Source of the DNA: Mycteria americana
Taxonomy: Eukaryota; Chordata; Aves; Ciconiiformes; Ciconiidae
Direction of reading: 5' to 3'
Assembly: GCF_035582795.1 (NCBI RefSeq)
Contig: NC_134370.1
Span: 48,781,501-48,845,500, forward strand
DNA length: 64,000 bases
Part shown: positions 36,069 through 48,700 of the stretch, one piece after another
How the letters are laid out: each line of letters opens with the position of its first letter
Numbering within the stretch: position 1 is the stretch's first letter
Notes under the pieces: generated by a model
Told to the model about the DNA's origin: nothing
Database searches by the model: none
Seen by the model: only the letters and a program-made list of their open reading frames with translations
Translations under genes and position numbers: made by a program

Positions 36069-36739
36069 ATTCTGCCAGTCTCCCAAGTTCGGGGCTTGAA
36101 CCCTGCCAGATAAAGTCAAAAACGCCCCCCTCTTTTCCCAGCCATGCAAACTGCGGGATGAAGCTGGAAGCTGTGGTCGAGCAGCTGCAGAAGCAGCAGC
36201 AGAAGCAGCAAACGCCTCTGCAGATGGATTCCAGGGAGAGACAGCAGAGGCAGATGAGAGAAGCCCAGCTGCTCTATACTCAGCAGCTGGCCGTGCAGCA
36301 GGCTGTCCTAGCAGCCGCATCTGGCAGGGCTTCGGGCGGCTCCGCTGTTGGTCCCTTGGCCAGAGGCCCACCTGCAGCCGGAGCTACACGGGCTTTTGAT
36401 CAGAGCAGCATGAATTCAGAACCAGAAGAGGAAGAGGAGGATGAAGAAGAGGAGGAAGAAGATGAGGAGGAGGAAGAAGGGGGTTTGGAAAGTGGAGATC
36501 TTGAGGATGGCGCTGATGTGACTGGAAAAGAAACCTGCTCTGCTCTGAAATATTTTCATGCTCCCAAAGTTACCCATCACAACCAAAGAGTGGCCTCTAC
36601 CTCTAATCCTCTTCCAGCTTCGGGGCACCAGCGGGGACAGCAGGGCAAAGAAGAACAGGGTAAAGACACTACTAAGCAACCATATTCCGGTTCCCCGTCT
36701 GGACGCCAGAACTGGCGGTTGGACGAGCAGCTCAAACAG
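36069..36739 (+). other. ARID3B: ARID3B exon 2: 5'UTR tail, start codon, acidic N-terminus
   Basis: The acceptor CTATCTTTCAG ends at 36,068 and the donor CAG|GTCAGT follows 36,739. There are 89 bases of leader, then ATG at 36,158 (G at -3) and 194 codons. The main frame is open all the way back to the acceptor but has no earlier ATG, so 36,158 is the first in-frame start. The encoded protein has a Gln/Lys run (EQLQKQQQKQQ), the conserved REAQLLYTQQLAVQQ segment, a Gly/Ala stretch, and about 20 nearly uninterrupted Glu/Asp residues from a purine-only tract at about 36,426-36,480. Confidence 0.92.
36144..36161 (+). CDS. Upstream ORF overlapping the ARID3B start (ATGA)
   Basis: A five-codon frame, M-Q-T-A-G, ends in TGA. 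Its stop shares four bases (ATGA, 36,158-36,161) with the ARID3B start codon. The uORF ATG has G at -3 and C at +4, a moderate context. Such ATGA overlaps can allow termination-reinitiation or dampen translation. The sequence is seen directly; regulation is inferred. Confidence 0.6.
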   Translation: MQTAG

Positions 36740-39700
36740 GTCAGTGTTAACATAACTTCCTTCTGAATAAGAATGACCATATTCAGTCAGACCAAGGATT
36801 TCTTTAGCCCAGTGTCCTGTTACAAGCACTGGCTGTTTGCAAGTGCTTTGAAAAGAGTGCAAGAACTGAGCATGTGCAGAGCGATGCTTCCCTGGTGTAC
36901 TCTTCCAGGTTTATTCTTTTATAAAGAGATTTCACAAGAACTTGATTTGCTTTACACATACAAATTTCCAGCTAATGATATAGAAACCCCAATCTGTACA
37001 AACCTTTATGGAGAGGTAGAGGTTTGATCTTTGGCTCATTTATCTTCTGTCTCACTGCTGCTGTGCCATTCAGAATGGAACAGGCTGGTGTTATATTTAT
37101 TTTTGGTGCAGACACTTGCCTGCTAATGTCTAACTCAAGTTATTTCACATATGATATCTATAACCCCTTTGTGTAAGACCTCTGGGATGCAGCAACTTTG
37201 GCTGGATTTCTGGTTGGTGCTGTGGGCAGGCAGGGAAGGGTGTGTGTCCTGCCACTGATCCTGTGAGTAAGCAGAGCCACTTTATATTTCATGTGTGGGA
37301 AGGAAGGAGCTACTGCTTGGCTTTGGTAGGAGGTTAATTCTCTGTTTGAATGAAGAATTACTACTCCTTGCAGATAAATGCCAGAGGATCAAGAATTTTT
37401 TTCTCTGTTGTAAGCGGGTATTTCGGTTAATGTAGCACTTGTGTGCTGCTCTGTTACAGAGCTAACTTGAGCAGACTTTCAGAGACATTTACAGCATTTA
37501 TGTGTATTGAAATTGAGCCAAACGACTGCATGGTTTAAATAAAGAAAAAAAAGTTGGACTTAATTGTCCTTTTCTACAGATGTTAGCCTGAGTGTGAAGA
37601 GGGTTAGGTTTTGCTTCAGATAGAGTTCTTTGAGCTAAGAAACCTTGTATGGACAAAAACAGAGCTGTTTTTTCCTTCCCTCCTGCAAACCCTATGAAGT
37701 AAAAAAAGCTGGAGCTGCTTTGTGGTGGCTGGTGAACCATAGGTGTTTGAAAGTTTGCTGTGGGTGCTCAGGGCAGTCTCTCCCTTTAGCTGTTGGTTGC
37801 ATGCACAAGATGATTTGTTTTATGCTGCCATGGGCAGCGGTTTGAGGAGGAAGTGCTAAAGCTCTGCAAGCTTTATTTCTTTTCCCATTCCATTTAGCGT
37901 GGCCTGTAGGCTCCCACCTAGCCATTCCTGCAAAACTATACCAGTGTGGTGTTTCTACTCCAATGCATGTGGCAGGAACTCCTCTAAGTTGCCAGGTGAA
38001 TGGCGTTTGTGACTATTGATGCTATAAAGCAAAGCAGCCCTGGTGCATGGGATGCAGCAGGCAACCAGTTGCTGCTGTGTTTTCTCTACACTTGCTTCTC
38101 AAGAGGGGTTGGGTTGACAGAGTTACTCAAGCTGTTGCAGGGAAATGAGGTGGGTATGTCGGTCAGGGGACGGTCGCTAGAGAAATTGCTTCAGAATTTA
38201 CTGTACTGGAGTGACTGGCAAAAACTTCCTCTTTCAGCTCTCTGGGTGGAGAATAGTAGGCAGGACTGGTGGTGTTGGGGGATCACTTTCTTAAACAAAA
38301 CAAACAAACAAAACAAAACCAACAAACTTAGTGTTAGTCTTTGGCTGTTTTTATTTCTAGCTCAACCAGTGCTAACAAGTATGTCGTTGTGCTTCTTTCC
38401 AATACTTGCTTATCTTGTGAGAGTCCTGTGAATCTTACTGAATTAATAGGCTTGATTCCTAGGTCATTTGCTCTGTTCTAGGAAGAGAATGACTGTAAGC
38501 ATGCCAGATCTGGTCTTAGCTGATGTAGAATAGTAAGGAAAAAAAAAAGAACCAAAACAAAACAAAAAAACCCCCCAAAACCAAAAAAAAAAACCCCACA
38601 ACCTGTTTTACAGTTGTCATACTGTGCACTAATACTGATCCAGTTACTTTGGCCTATTTCAGCAATAATCAAGTATTTTGGTAGTAGGTTGTAGCTTAGT
38701 CTGATTTCAGGCCAACTTATTCTGGAAGCCAAAGTGCACAAAGCTTCACCAGGAAGCAAAACTAAAAGAAAAACCCTCTTGCTGCTGTGTTAAAGTAATC
38801 TGTTTCACTGCAGGGGAGGCAGACAGTACAGCAGTAAAGAATGGAATTAGAGAAATTCATGGACATCAAGTTAAGGAATGGATTATAAAGGAATATCAAG
38901 GATGTGCTGTGCTACACCACCTCGGAATGGTGGGAGAATATGGCAGAAAGTGGGCAGGTTCATGTGCTGTCCTGAAATACTGTCTCCTCGTGCTGTCAGT
39001 GAAGATGGAGTACTGGGCTAGATGGTCTGCCCCAGCGAGGCATGGCTTATATTCGTAATCGTGCTGGTGAATGATGTTATTAAGGTGCTATGGCGTGCTC
39101 AAAAGGCCGTATTGAAGTGCCCAATATTAGTGATGCTGGTGCAATATATTCACCTTGAGTAGGGTAAATATTGCAGATCAACTTGTTTGCATTCACCAGT
39201 GGAGTCTGCATACCAGGGAGTAAAAATTTAACTGCGGTATACCAGTTCAGAGCTGGTGAGCAGGGGGCTGCGTGGAGGTAGGAATAAACAGGGGGGGCAG
39301 ACAAGAACTGTTAGCTGGCATGACAGCAAAGGGGGAGAAATGTGTGTGCAACTGTGGACTGTCCGCATAGGGCTGCGTGCTAAATGGTAGCACACTGCCC
39401 TAGTGCAAGCCCTGCTTGAATTTTTTCATTTCAAATGCATGCTTTGAAGATACTGGGCTTTTTCTTTTATCTTTGTGTAGAATGGGTTTTAGGCAGAAAA
39501 ATCAGGATCAAATGCAGAAGCGCCTGTGTTCTCCAGTTTGTTTTTGAAATGATTCCTTGAACTTGTCTTTTTTTAGCTTCTGTTGAGGTGGAGGCTAATA
39601 ACCAGTCAGTGTACACTGCTTCCAGCTAGCTCTGCTTTGGGAGTATTTGTGGTATGCATAATGGCTGTTGCTTGCGGAAGAGGGGGAAAAGTCACTTCTA

Positions 39701-42700
39701 TTTCTTCTTTCAAGTGTGTATTGTTCTTCTGAAAGTGATGCCCTTGGAGAAAATGTATCTTGAAAGTGTAAGGCTAAGATTGCCTGGAGGGTATGTGGCA
39801 TGAAGATGGCAGAAAGGTGGAAACTACTAGCAAGATGAAGCGCTGTTCTGTTCTGTCCTGGACAGCCAAGTAAATAATTGTAGAACAAGCTGGCAGACAA
39901 AAGGGCTGGCTCAGCTTATGACACGGGGGCGGTGGGAATCCTGTCAGCACAAAACAACAAGGGAGTGGAGTTGCTTGTCGGGGAGTTGCAGTCCCGAAAG
40001 AAGAGCTGGGGGTGTGTGCTCAGCTCGCTCGCTCCTCGGACTTGCTTGGATTCCATGCAAATCCATCACGGCTCCGACAGCCAAAGGCTCCTGCAGCCGT
40101 CCTCGAAAAGGGCATTGTGGGCTGCCTGTCTTTGAAGAAAAATGAGCTTTTAATTCCGTGGGTGAAAATGTTGCTTTTAACAGATGGTTGGGCGTGGGTC
40201 CTCCTCCCGTGGGTTCTTGCATTGCTTGGTGATGTCTCTGGTTACCAGGGAGAGCCGTGTAGGAAAGGCAGGAGCACAGCCGCTGTCTTGCTGGTGCTGC
40301 TTGCCCCTTTTCCACTCGAGGCTGGTGTGCAGCACTAGCGTGAGCAATTTTGTCAGGCTGTTACTACAGCACGCACATTAGTACGTGCATTCCTTCATGG
40401 AATGTAAAAATAAAGCCAAGGTTTTCAGGCATCAGCTGATACTTAATGCCTTCTTAAATGCAGCAAGGTAAGTCTCCATAAAGCAGCTGTCTGACTTTCA
40501 GAGAGTGGTTTGTGGTCTGGTTTTTGGGGATGTCTCATGTTAGATTCTCAGAAATCACCAGTCACTCCTGAAAATCCTGACCTAAACTTTTACAAAGGTC
40601 ATGGTGTTTATTAAGATAAGTCAGCTTAAAATAATTACTTTGCTTTTGCTCTAGGGTCTAGGAATGAGTGGCTGAGATTCCATAACCTTAAGTATGTGCC
40701 TCAAGTGTTGTGCGTATTGAGGTATTGCTCAGGATCTCCTCATTAATCCAGAGTGGGTGAAGGTCCCAGGAATAAAAAAGTTGCATTTCACATGGTGCAT
40801 TTTTTGCCTCCTAGTTATTTCAGATATCCAGGGCCCAATTCAAGGGTTGGATTTTTAATTCCTTATGCGGGTCACTGGGTATTTTTCTTTTTAGGAAGTA
40901 GTGGGAGGAGAATTCTTCATTAATAGCTGATGCTAGATATTTGGTTTCTCTTTTACTGAAAGCTGTTTTCTGTAAGAGCAGATTTTCATTCTTAAATTGC
41001 CAATTGCTGCTTCTCCTGAATTCATGGTTTAGGTTTGTTTTGATGAAGTCTTCATCCCTGTGACAGTGTGCTTCTGCTGTAGCACCTAACTTGGAGTTCA
41101 TGCTGATGTGTAACTTAAAGTACAGCATCAGTGGCTGGAGCAGAGCAGGATCTTGGTAACGAAGTCTCCTTTTTGTTTAATATAACAAATAAAGTATGGG
41201 AGAAGAGAACCAAGAAACAGTTTGTGATAATGACTGTAGGCAGCAGCCTACAAACAACTTCTATTAGACATCAGAGAATTCCCCCGTATCTTCATCTTAA
41301 TGGGCAATTCCATAGGCTTCATCAAGGTTATGCTATATTGCAGCAACTGTGCTATATCTGGAGGCAGAGCAAAGGAGCAGAGTGAGGAGTTCATATCCTG
41401 GGGAAGATATGGCTCATTTAAGGATTTGTTTGGGCATTAAATTTATCTTTAGGAATAGTTGCAGCTTGTCTCCTTCAGTGCCAATTTATAGAAATTCTAG
41501 CTAACACTGGAGAATGGTAGATGGAAAGAGTTTGAATGTGTTGTATTCTTACACTTCTGTTTTTCTCACTTCAGGGTAAATCTGAGACTCTCTCATGTGG
41601 TAGTGAGAATTTCTCTTCCCACAGCCGTATAGTACTGAAGAAATCTTCTTGTCACTTACATTTTAGTTAATTCCTCTGAGTATTTGTGAATAGGAGTCAT
41701 TCACAAAGAGTCCAACTTTTCCTTAAGCATAAGGAAGCAGATTCCTGTTTTGCAAAGAATCATGTTGGTGCTGCAGTCACTAGGTCATGGGAGCACATGA
41801 AAACAACTTAATAAAAAAAGTAATTAATCTGTTAACTTCAGTCCATTCTTTTTCTTTGCTTCCCCACCTTCCTTGCCATTCCTGAAATCACTAAAATGTT
41901 TTCAAAACCCATCTTTGAAGCCTGTAGATATTGAATTGAGCTCTGTTATTAGGAAGACTGCCAAGGGTTTATTCCAATTTCAGCAGAGCTTTACCAGGCA
42001 GCTTGTGCACCCAGTAATTGTAACTTGGTTCTCCATGCTTGAGAACTTGCAGCTCAGGGCAGTAGTCCTGATCTTATCAGCATTTTGTAGTACAACAGTT
42101 TTCTTTATAATAGCATCTGTTTCACTTCCTAAGGCTTAACTCTACCCACAAAAGGAATTTCTGTGGATTCTCTGATAATCCTGAAATTGCTGCCCCTGTA
42201 CCTTTTCATTGATTCAGTGCTTTCAGTTAACCCATGGGGTAGGGGAGGGGCTTTCTTTTTCACTGCAACGTTTAGCCTTGTCCCTAAGTGGGTATTTCAG
42301 CAGATTTCTGGCCTAAAACCTCCATCAAAACTGCAGGTCTGCAGTAAGGAGGTGCAGAATGATTTTGAGTTTCATGCTAGAAGTTTTTTTCTCTCTTCTT
42401 TTACATGTTAAAGATTTAGTGGGTTCTCTCCAATTCGGAGTTTGCCATTTGAGTAAAACTTTGTAGTCCAGTAAAACCTCATTGGGCTTCAGCTGAGCCC
42501 CTCTCAAACAGCTGTATGAAACTGGAGTGGGAGAGAAGGGAATGACCTGGAAAAGGAGCATTTCCAATTTCTCATCAATGTCCCTGTTTGCACACTGACT
42601 GCAATTTGTGTAGGCAAAACTGGAGAAGGAGACAATGAGCTGCTGTTCCATTTGCCTTAATACTTCACTTTTTTTATTGAGCACAGAGTTTTGATTAGTT

Positions 42701-45700
42701 CTCTAGTCTCTGGGAGGGACAGACGTGAGAAGGTGATATTCGAGAGTTAAGTGTCCTGCAGGGAGGTTAAGGCTGCTTGTTTGTAAGGTTTTTGTCCTCA
42801 AAAGAATGGGCTGGACGAAGCAGGAAAGCGTTTGTCATCTCCTTTTCTGTCTGCTTGGCAACTCAGGGTTAACTCTGGCTTTTGAATGTGGGATTGGAAA
42901 CCAAAATTGCTGTGGACATCTGAGCTTCCCTCTAATAAGATATTCCAGGTGGTTAGGGAGTAATCCTAAAATAGCTCCAGATATAATTGCTTCTGAAGCC
43001 AGGCCTGCAGCCTCTTGGGGAGAGGGCGGTCTGGGGGGGCTCTGTTGGCCTCCGAGGCATGTCTGCAGGACGGGGAAGGCTCCCTGGCTCTGCCAGCCGC
43101 CCATGAAGGTGGCCGGCCCTTCCCAACACCTCTGCCTTCCCACTCATGCTCGGCATCAGGAGGCAAAGCGCAGCCAGTGCTGCTTTTCTGCAAGAAACCA
43201 GATAAATTCTTGCCCGTGGTAACGCAAGAGCTGTTTGTCAAACATCAGCAAATTCCCTTGATACAAACCGGTGGAGGGAGAGGCAGGACTCTCCCCAGAG
43301 AATGACCTGCCTCTCTGAACAGTGTTTTTTCCTTCCTGCTACTATTGCCTGACTTATACAAAGGTCTTTTAATGACTTGTGAGGATATATTGATTTGTCA
43401 GGTTCCTGCTGTTTATACGGAGGAGGGCTTCTCAGCATAGGGTAACTTTGTTTTCCTAGGAGGAATAGAAAGGAAGCTTGATACCAAAGCTCCTGCTGAG
43501 CTCTCTTGCTGTGCAAAATGTAGTTTATTCTACATATGGAGCACCTCTTGCTTCAGTAGCTTCATGGGGCTCTTTACTGATGTACCTGTTCCGGTTGTGC
43601 TCAGGTCGCTGCTCTGACTGCTGCCAATATTTGGTATCTTTGGTTGTAGCCTTGGCACGGACCCAAAGGTTTTGGTGAGCAGAATAGTCGCTCAAGATCA
43701 AAGCTGAGGCCTGGGAAAGTGCCTGTCTGTGCTTGTACTCTGTTCTCTGAATAAATAAGGCTTTATTCCCTGGCTGCTGAGCTGACATTTCATGCTAGCC
43801 TGAGACTTTAACTCCACTACCCAAAACAAACCTGTGCTCTGTCCTCATGTCTCCGCAGCCCATGTTTTGTTTCAATGCACCCTTGCTCATTTACACCATG
43901 GTGGCTGGCGCTTGCACCGAGGTGGATGAGAAGCACTCTCCTTATCTCTTCTGATAGCTTAATGTGGGGAGTGGTAACTGGCTTTAAACCTTTCTAGCTA
44001 TTGCAGGAGGAAATGCTAATACTGTCTGCTGTCTCTCACCTCAGATCACTCCGTGTCATGCCAGGTGATATCCATCTCTGTCAATTTTCTGAACATATGG
44101 CAAAACACTGGTGGCTTCAGCTAGCTTTAAGCTCCTTTTCACTAGCAAGGTGTGGGGGAGTGTTACTTCTGCTCTTGAGCATCTCAGGATGTAGGTATGG
44201 GAAGTAGGGTGCATGTATTCTGCTTATTCTCTGCATCAAACCTTAATCTTGTCATTCTTTTCTAATTACCCTTTTTCTTCAAATAGAACAAGTAAAATAA
44301 CTTCTAAAGAGTCTTTAATCCCATGGAAAGTTTTGTTCCTGGAAATTGTACAAAGTTCAAACCCACTGGCAGTAGAGGATTGTCTCCTTTAAGCCCTCTT
44401 CTCTTTCCTCTCCATGTCCTCAAATGTAGTGGAATAAACTCTGTGTGACTAAATTTTGCTATGAAAGCAAGCGTTTTGCTGCTTGGAGCACCCAGTTTAA
44501 TACCACGAGCAGTTTTGCTCTCTGGATTTATAACCAAGTACAAACTTGGAAAGAAAGCAGCTCAGCCCTCTACAGATCATTTTGCCTTGGAGTGTGTGAA
44601 GTTGAGGATGGGAAATAGCTGCTGCCTTCTGAAGAGACTGTCTCTTATTCTGACTGTTCGCATAGGATTGTTGATCTGAGTTAACAATTGGTGGGGTTTT
44701 AGGATCAGCTGGATGTTACCGTAATTAGCAAAAAACCTGTGTTTTTAATCTCTGCTAGCAAAGGACACCCAGATGAATCCTCCTGTGAACAAAACTGTTC
44801 TTCAGATCTCTTCCTAGAGAGGGCTGGGAATTGATCTGCTATAATAAACAGCTGACATAACAGAAGTGGCAATAATCCCCCATTAAATATCTTTCAGTTG
44901 ATGGGACTCACTGGATAATTGACTTTCCAGCAGGAATTACTGGCTCAAACTAAATCAGCAGGCATTAGGGCAGCTCACTGCAGTGTTTTTTAAAGAGGGA
45001 AATGTAGCTTTCCCTGGCCTTGACAAGAGCTATTTATCTTTCTAATTCAGTGTGTGTGTCACAACCAGATGACTCCAAGATTTCAGATATTGGACTACCT
45101 CTCTAATACGCATGCTTTTGTTTTGTGCTGAAACCTCTCGCTATCTTCAGTGCTGCATTAGGATGTTGTGTGTTTATCAGGACAGGGTAGTCCAAGCTAC
45201 CTTGCTGGGTGGATTTGGCTGTTCTTTCCTTGAGTGGCTCTGGAGCACTTGCTATACCGGAGCTTTATGAAGTTTGTGGTTTAAAGATGCTTGAACATAT
45301 TTCAGGATCATTCTTCTGGTCTTGGTCCTGCTGTACAGCCAGAGGCTGCCTCTGCTGGTTTCCAGCCCCAGTGATCACTTCAGGATGATGATTTACCAAG
45401 TAGAATAGGCCTAACTAGACTAATCCTTTTAATGCCTAAGAAGAATGAACCTTAATCCAGCAAAGCTGAGCTTTCCATTTCTGTGGGGAAAATCCAGATC
45501 CAGGAGTTTCCAGGGGTAAGGGTTCTGGGTTGGCAAGAAGTGTTCCAGTGGGATTATTTCCCTCTTTCTTTGGCATATTTTGGTTTTGTAAGCAAGCAAG
45601 GGGAGACCAGAAGGGCATTTCCAAGTGTGAAGGGGAGCAGTTGGATGTCACCTGGCAAACAGAAAGGAAGGATGCCTGGGTAACACCTGCACCTTTCACT

Positions 45701-48700
45701 AGGGGCTCTAGGATGTGCACTTGGTAAAAATGATGGATGTGGAGAGCAAAAGCAGCACCTCTCTATTTAGGTGTTGGACCTCATTGCAGCAAAGCACCTG
45801 CTACAGGGGGGTTAGCATGCTTCTGTTTAGCAGATGAAGGAAGGCGGCTGGTGAAGGTGTTGAGGGCTTTCCTCTAGAACAGTTTTCCCTGGCGTCAAGA
45901 CAACTTTTGTGAGATACATTTCTGTGGGGAAAAATCTTAGAGCTGAAAAACTTCTCCTGCCTTCAGTAGTCACTTGGAAGGCCAAATGCCACTTCAAGTT
46001 TTGGGCTGAGTGTCAGAGATTCCAGGAAAGTGTGCTGTGACAAATGCACAACTGTCCCCCATCTTTGTAGTCATCTTGGTCTAAGCCAGCAGCTGCTCTT
46101 GCACATGTTTGTGCCCAAAAATGCACATTTGCAAGCTTTCTGGAATTGTCCGCAAAGTCTTTCCCTGACGATCCTTTCACCCTTTCATTTCTCTCTCACT
46201 AGAATGGCAACGTGACCTGGAGCGATGAAGGTGATGGATGCCGAGGAAGAGAAATTTCACGAGACTTTGCCAAGGTCAGTCTGATCATGGGGATTTTGAG
46301 GAAGAAGTAACTTTGGGGAATTCTTCCCCTGATCTGTGACAGGGTGACTACAGAGCCCTCACTATTCCTCTATAGTGAATTTGTAAGAAAACTGCTTTGT
46401 CCTGCAACCCTCTGCCTACAAACCTGCTATTTTGTTGTGCTGTTTGGGGCTATTTTGTTGCCTTTGGTCACTGGAATATAGTTTGAACTAAGATTTAATA
46501 ACCAGACTTTTGACATTTAAAATCTTAGTCAATACTTCCTCCAGCTGGGAGAACAGTATTTCATTTCTTGAACACGTTTAGCACTGTGGTTGTGGATTTG
46601 AATGTGGCAGCTGTGTGTCCCATCAGCCTGAGGAATTCATTTTAAACTAAGCTGGTTCTTTCTGAAAGGGTGCAGCTAATTGCTCTGCAAATACACTAGT
46701 GCGTTTTCTTCCCAGAGCTCAGTGTGTGAGAAAACACAGAGCTTGCACAGGAAATGAACCCAAAAAGCCCCTCTTCTTTTGGACTAGATGAAGACCAAAT
46801 AGCTAGCAGCACCTACGGAGAGACTGAAATACATATTTCCCAGTGAATCTTCGCTTTTCCATTGAGCTGCTCCACAAGAGTAGCTACAACCAGTGAAAAA
46901 ATTCCTGGAGTTATGCAGGATTCTTCCTCAATGCAAACGAGATAAGGAATTAAATTCTGCTTCATGTACAGCATTGTCTTCTGTCTTGTTCTATATCCTC
47001 CTGTATCTCAGTGAGAGACTGACTTCAGCCCTTTCAGCCTGTCACTTTGTGGCCTCACAGGATCCTTGATAGGTGAAAATTAGATTTTTCAGTTCAAGAG
47101 GTAGTTGTAAGATGACACTCATGCCTGTCCCTTCTGAAAAATCAGCAGATAATGCTGGCATACACTGCCTCACCTTTGGAATAAGCTGCTTATGGAACTT
47201 TGTTTTAAATGCTTGGGTTTTTAAGCCTTTTGGTAAAATGATTTCTGCAGCAAACTGGTTCCAGGCTGGTTTCTGATATTTTTCAAGGCTTTTTGGCTTA
47301 TTTTAGAGGAGCCTTTCCTGCCAGGCATTAGTAGTTACAGGAAAGCTCCTTTCATCTCCTCCTTCAAGGGACTTGGAGTTTGTCACTTATGTGACAATCC
47401 CTGGAGGAGGGAATCATGAGGCTAGGAGAAGCTGCAGAGAAGTTTACATCCCTGGTGTCTCAAAGATACAGACTAATACACTAATACACCCTGGACCACT
47501 GTCACCTTCCTTTTGGTTGTCTCATCTTTCTTTCTAGCTTGTGTTAATAGTTTTTCTCTCCTTTGCTTTCAGGTGGTTTCAAACCCTGCTCTGTAGCAGT
47601 GCTGTTAACGGAGTTGAATTCTGTTCCCTTCAGGGTGCCAGTCTGTACTGTGCCTGGATGAGTTACTGAGGGGCTGAGCAAGGCAAGCCATAATGAGGGT
47701 CTTCAAACTATCACTGCAGCCTTGTCCACCAAATTGCTCAGGAATCCTTCCTCATTTTGCCTCTTTGCCTGGGGCTGTCTGTGATTCCCCCAGTACAAAC
47801 ACCAGATCATCTGTTGGAAGAAGCTAATATTTTTTTATCTGTCCCATTGTGGATTGTGCCTTCATTTTTTTTTTTTTTTTTCCCCCCCAGCTCTATGAAC
47901 TGGATAGTGACCCTGAACGGAAAGAGTTCCTGGATGACCTCTTCATCTTTATGCAGAAGAGGGGTGAGTGAGCATTTATTTGAACTTAAGGTAAAATGGG
48001 GCAGAGGGGTGCTGCTGCAGTTTGAATTCTTCCCTCCTGAGTTTGAAAGAACAAATCCAGCCCTTGAACCTGCAGATCTGGTGGAAGAGAGCAGTAAGAC
48101 TTGAGAATATTTACCTTGGGAGATAAGGAGCTCAGTAGGAAAGACCTCTTCTGCTCTGCCCTGTAAATTAATTTCACAAACTACTTTTCTACCCTCACTC
48201 CTTCCTTAATACTCAAGTTGTCCATGCACTGAAGAGCCCAAGAAGCCTGGTTCCCCAAGGATTTTTGAAAGAAGGCTGAGTACCACTGCAGATTCTCTGG
48301 TCTCCTCTTCAGGTGGCGTGATCACACATCTTCTCGTGTTTGATTTCAATGGCATGTGGAAGCTGACTGTGAATGACTTCACAGTCTGCATAGAGTAGTG
48401 GCACGCAATCTGGGGACTGGGAAAATAGACACTGAGCCACATTTTCCTGTAGATTCACAATGTGTCAGCTTTCCGTTTAGTTATTTTGTGTAACTGAGTG
48501 CAGAAGCACAGAGTTTAGAAACATTCTCACATTCCTCCCTGTGGTGGCAGCAACTTGCATCTCTCCTTGCCACAGGAGTGGTGATGCATGTGTGAAGTAG
48601 CTCAGCTGGGATGTCACAAAAGTCTTTCTTTGATACTTTCCCCTAGTTATCAAAGCTCCGTCATTGCAAACTATTCATAATAAAAATGTACTTATTTGTA

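Larger units (their letters stand above)
36740..46202 (+). other. ARID3B: ARID3B intron 2 (9.5 kb)
   Basis: It contains two CR1-type fragments (36.76-36.91 kb and 38.87-39.06 kb) and A/C-rich low-complexity DNA at 38.3-38.6 kb. No nested gene was recognised. Confidence 0.8.
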
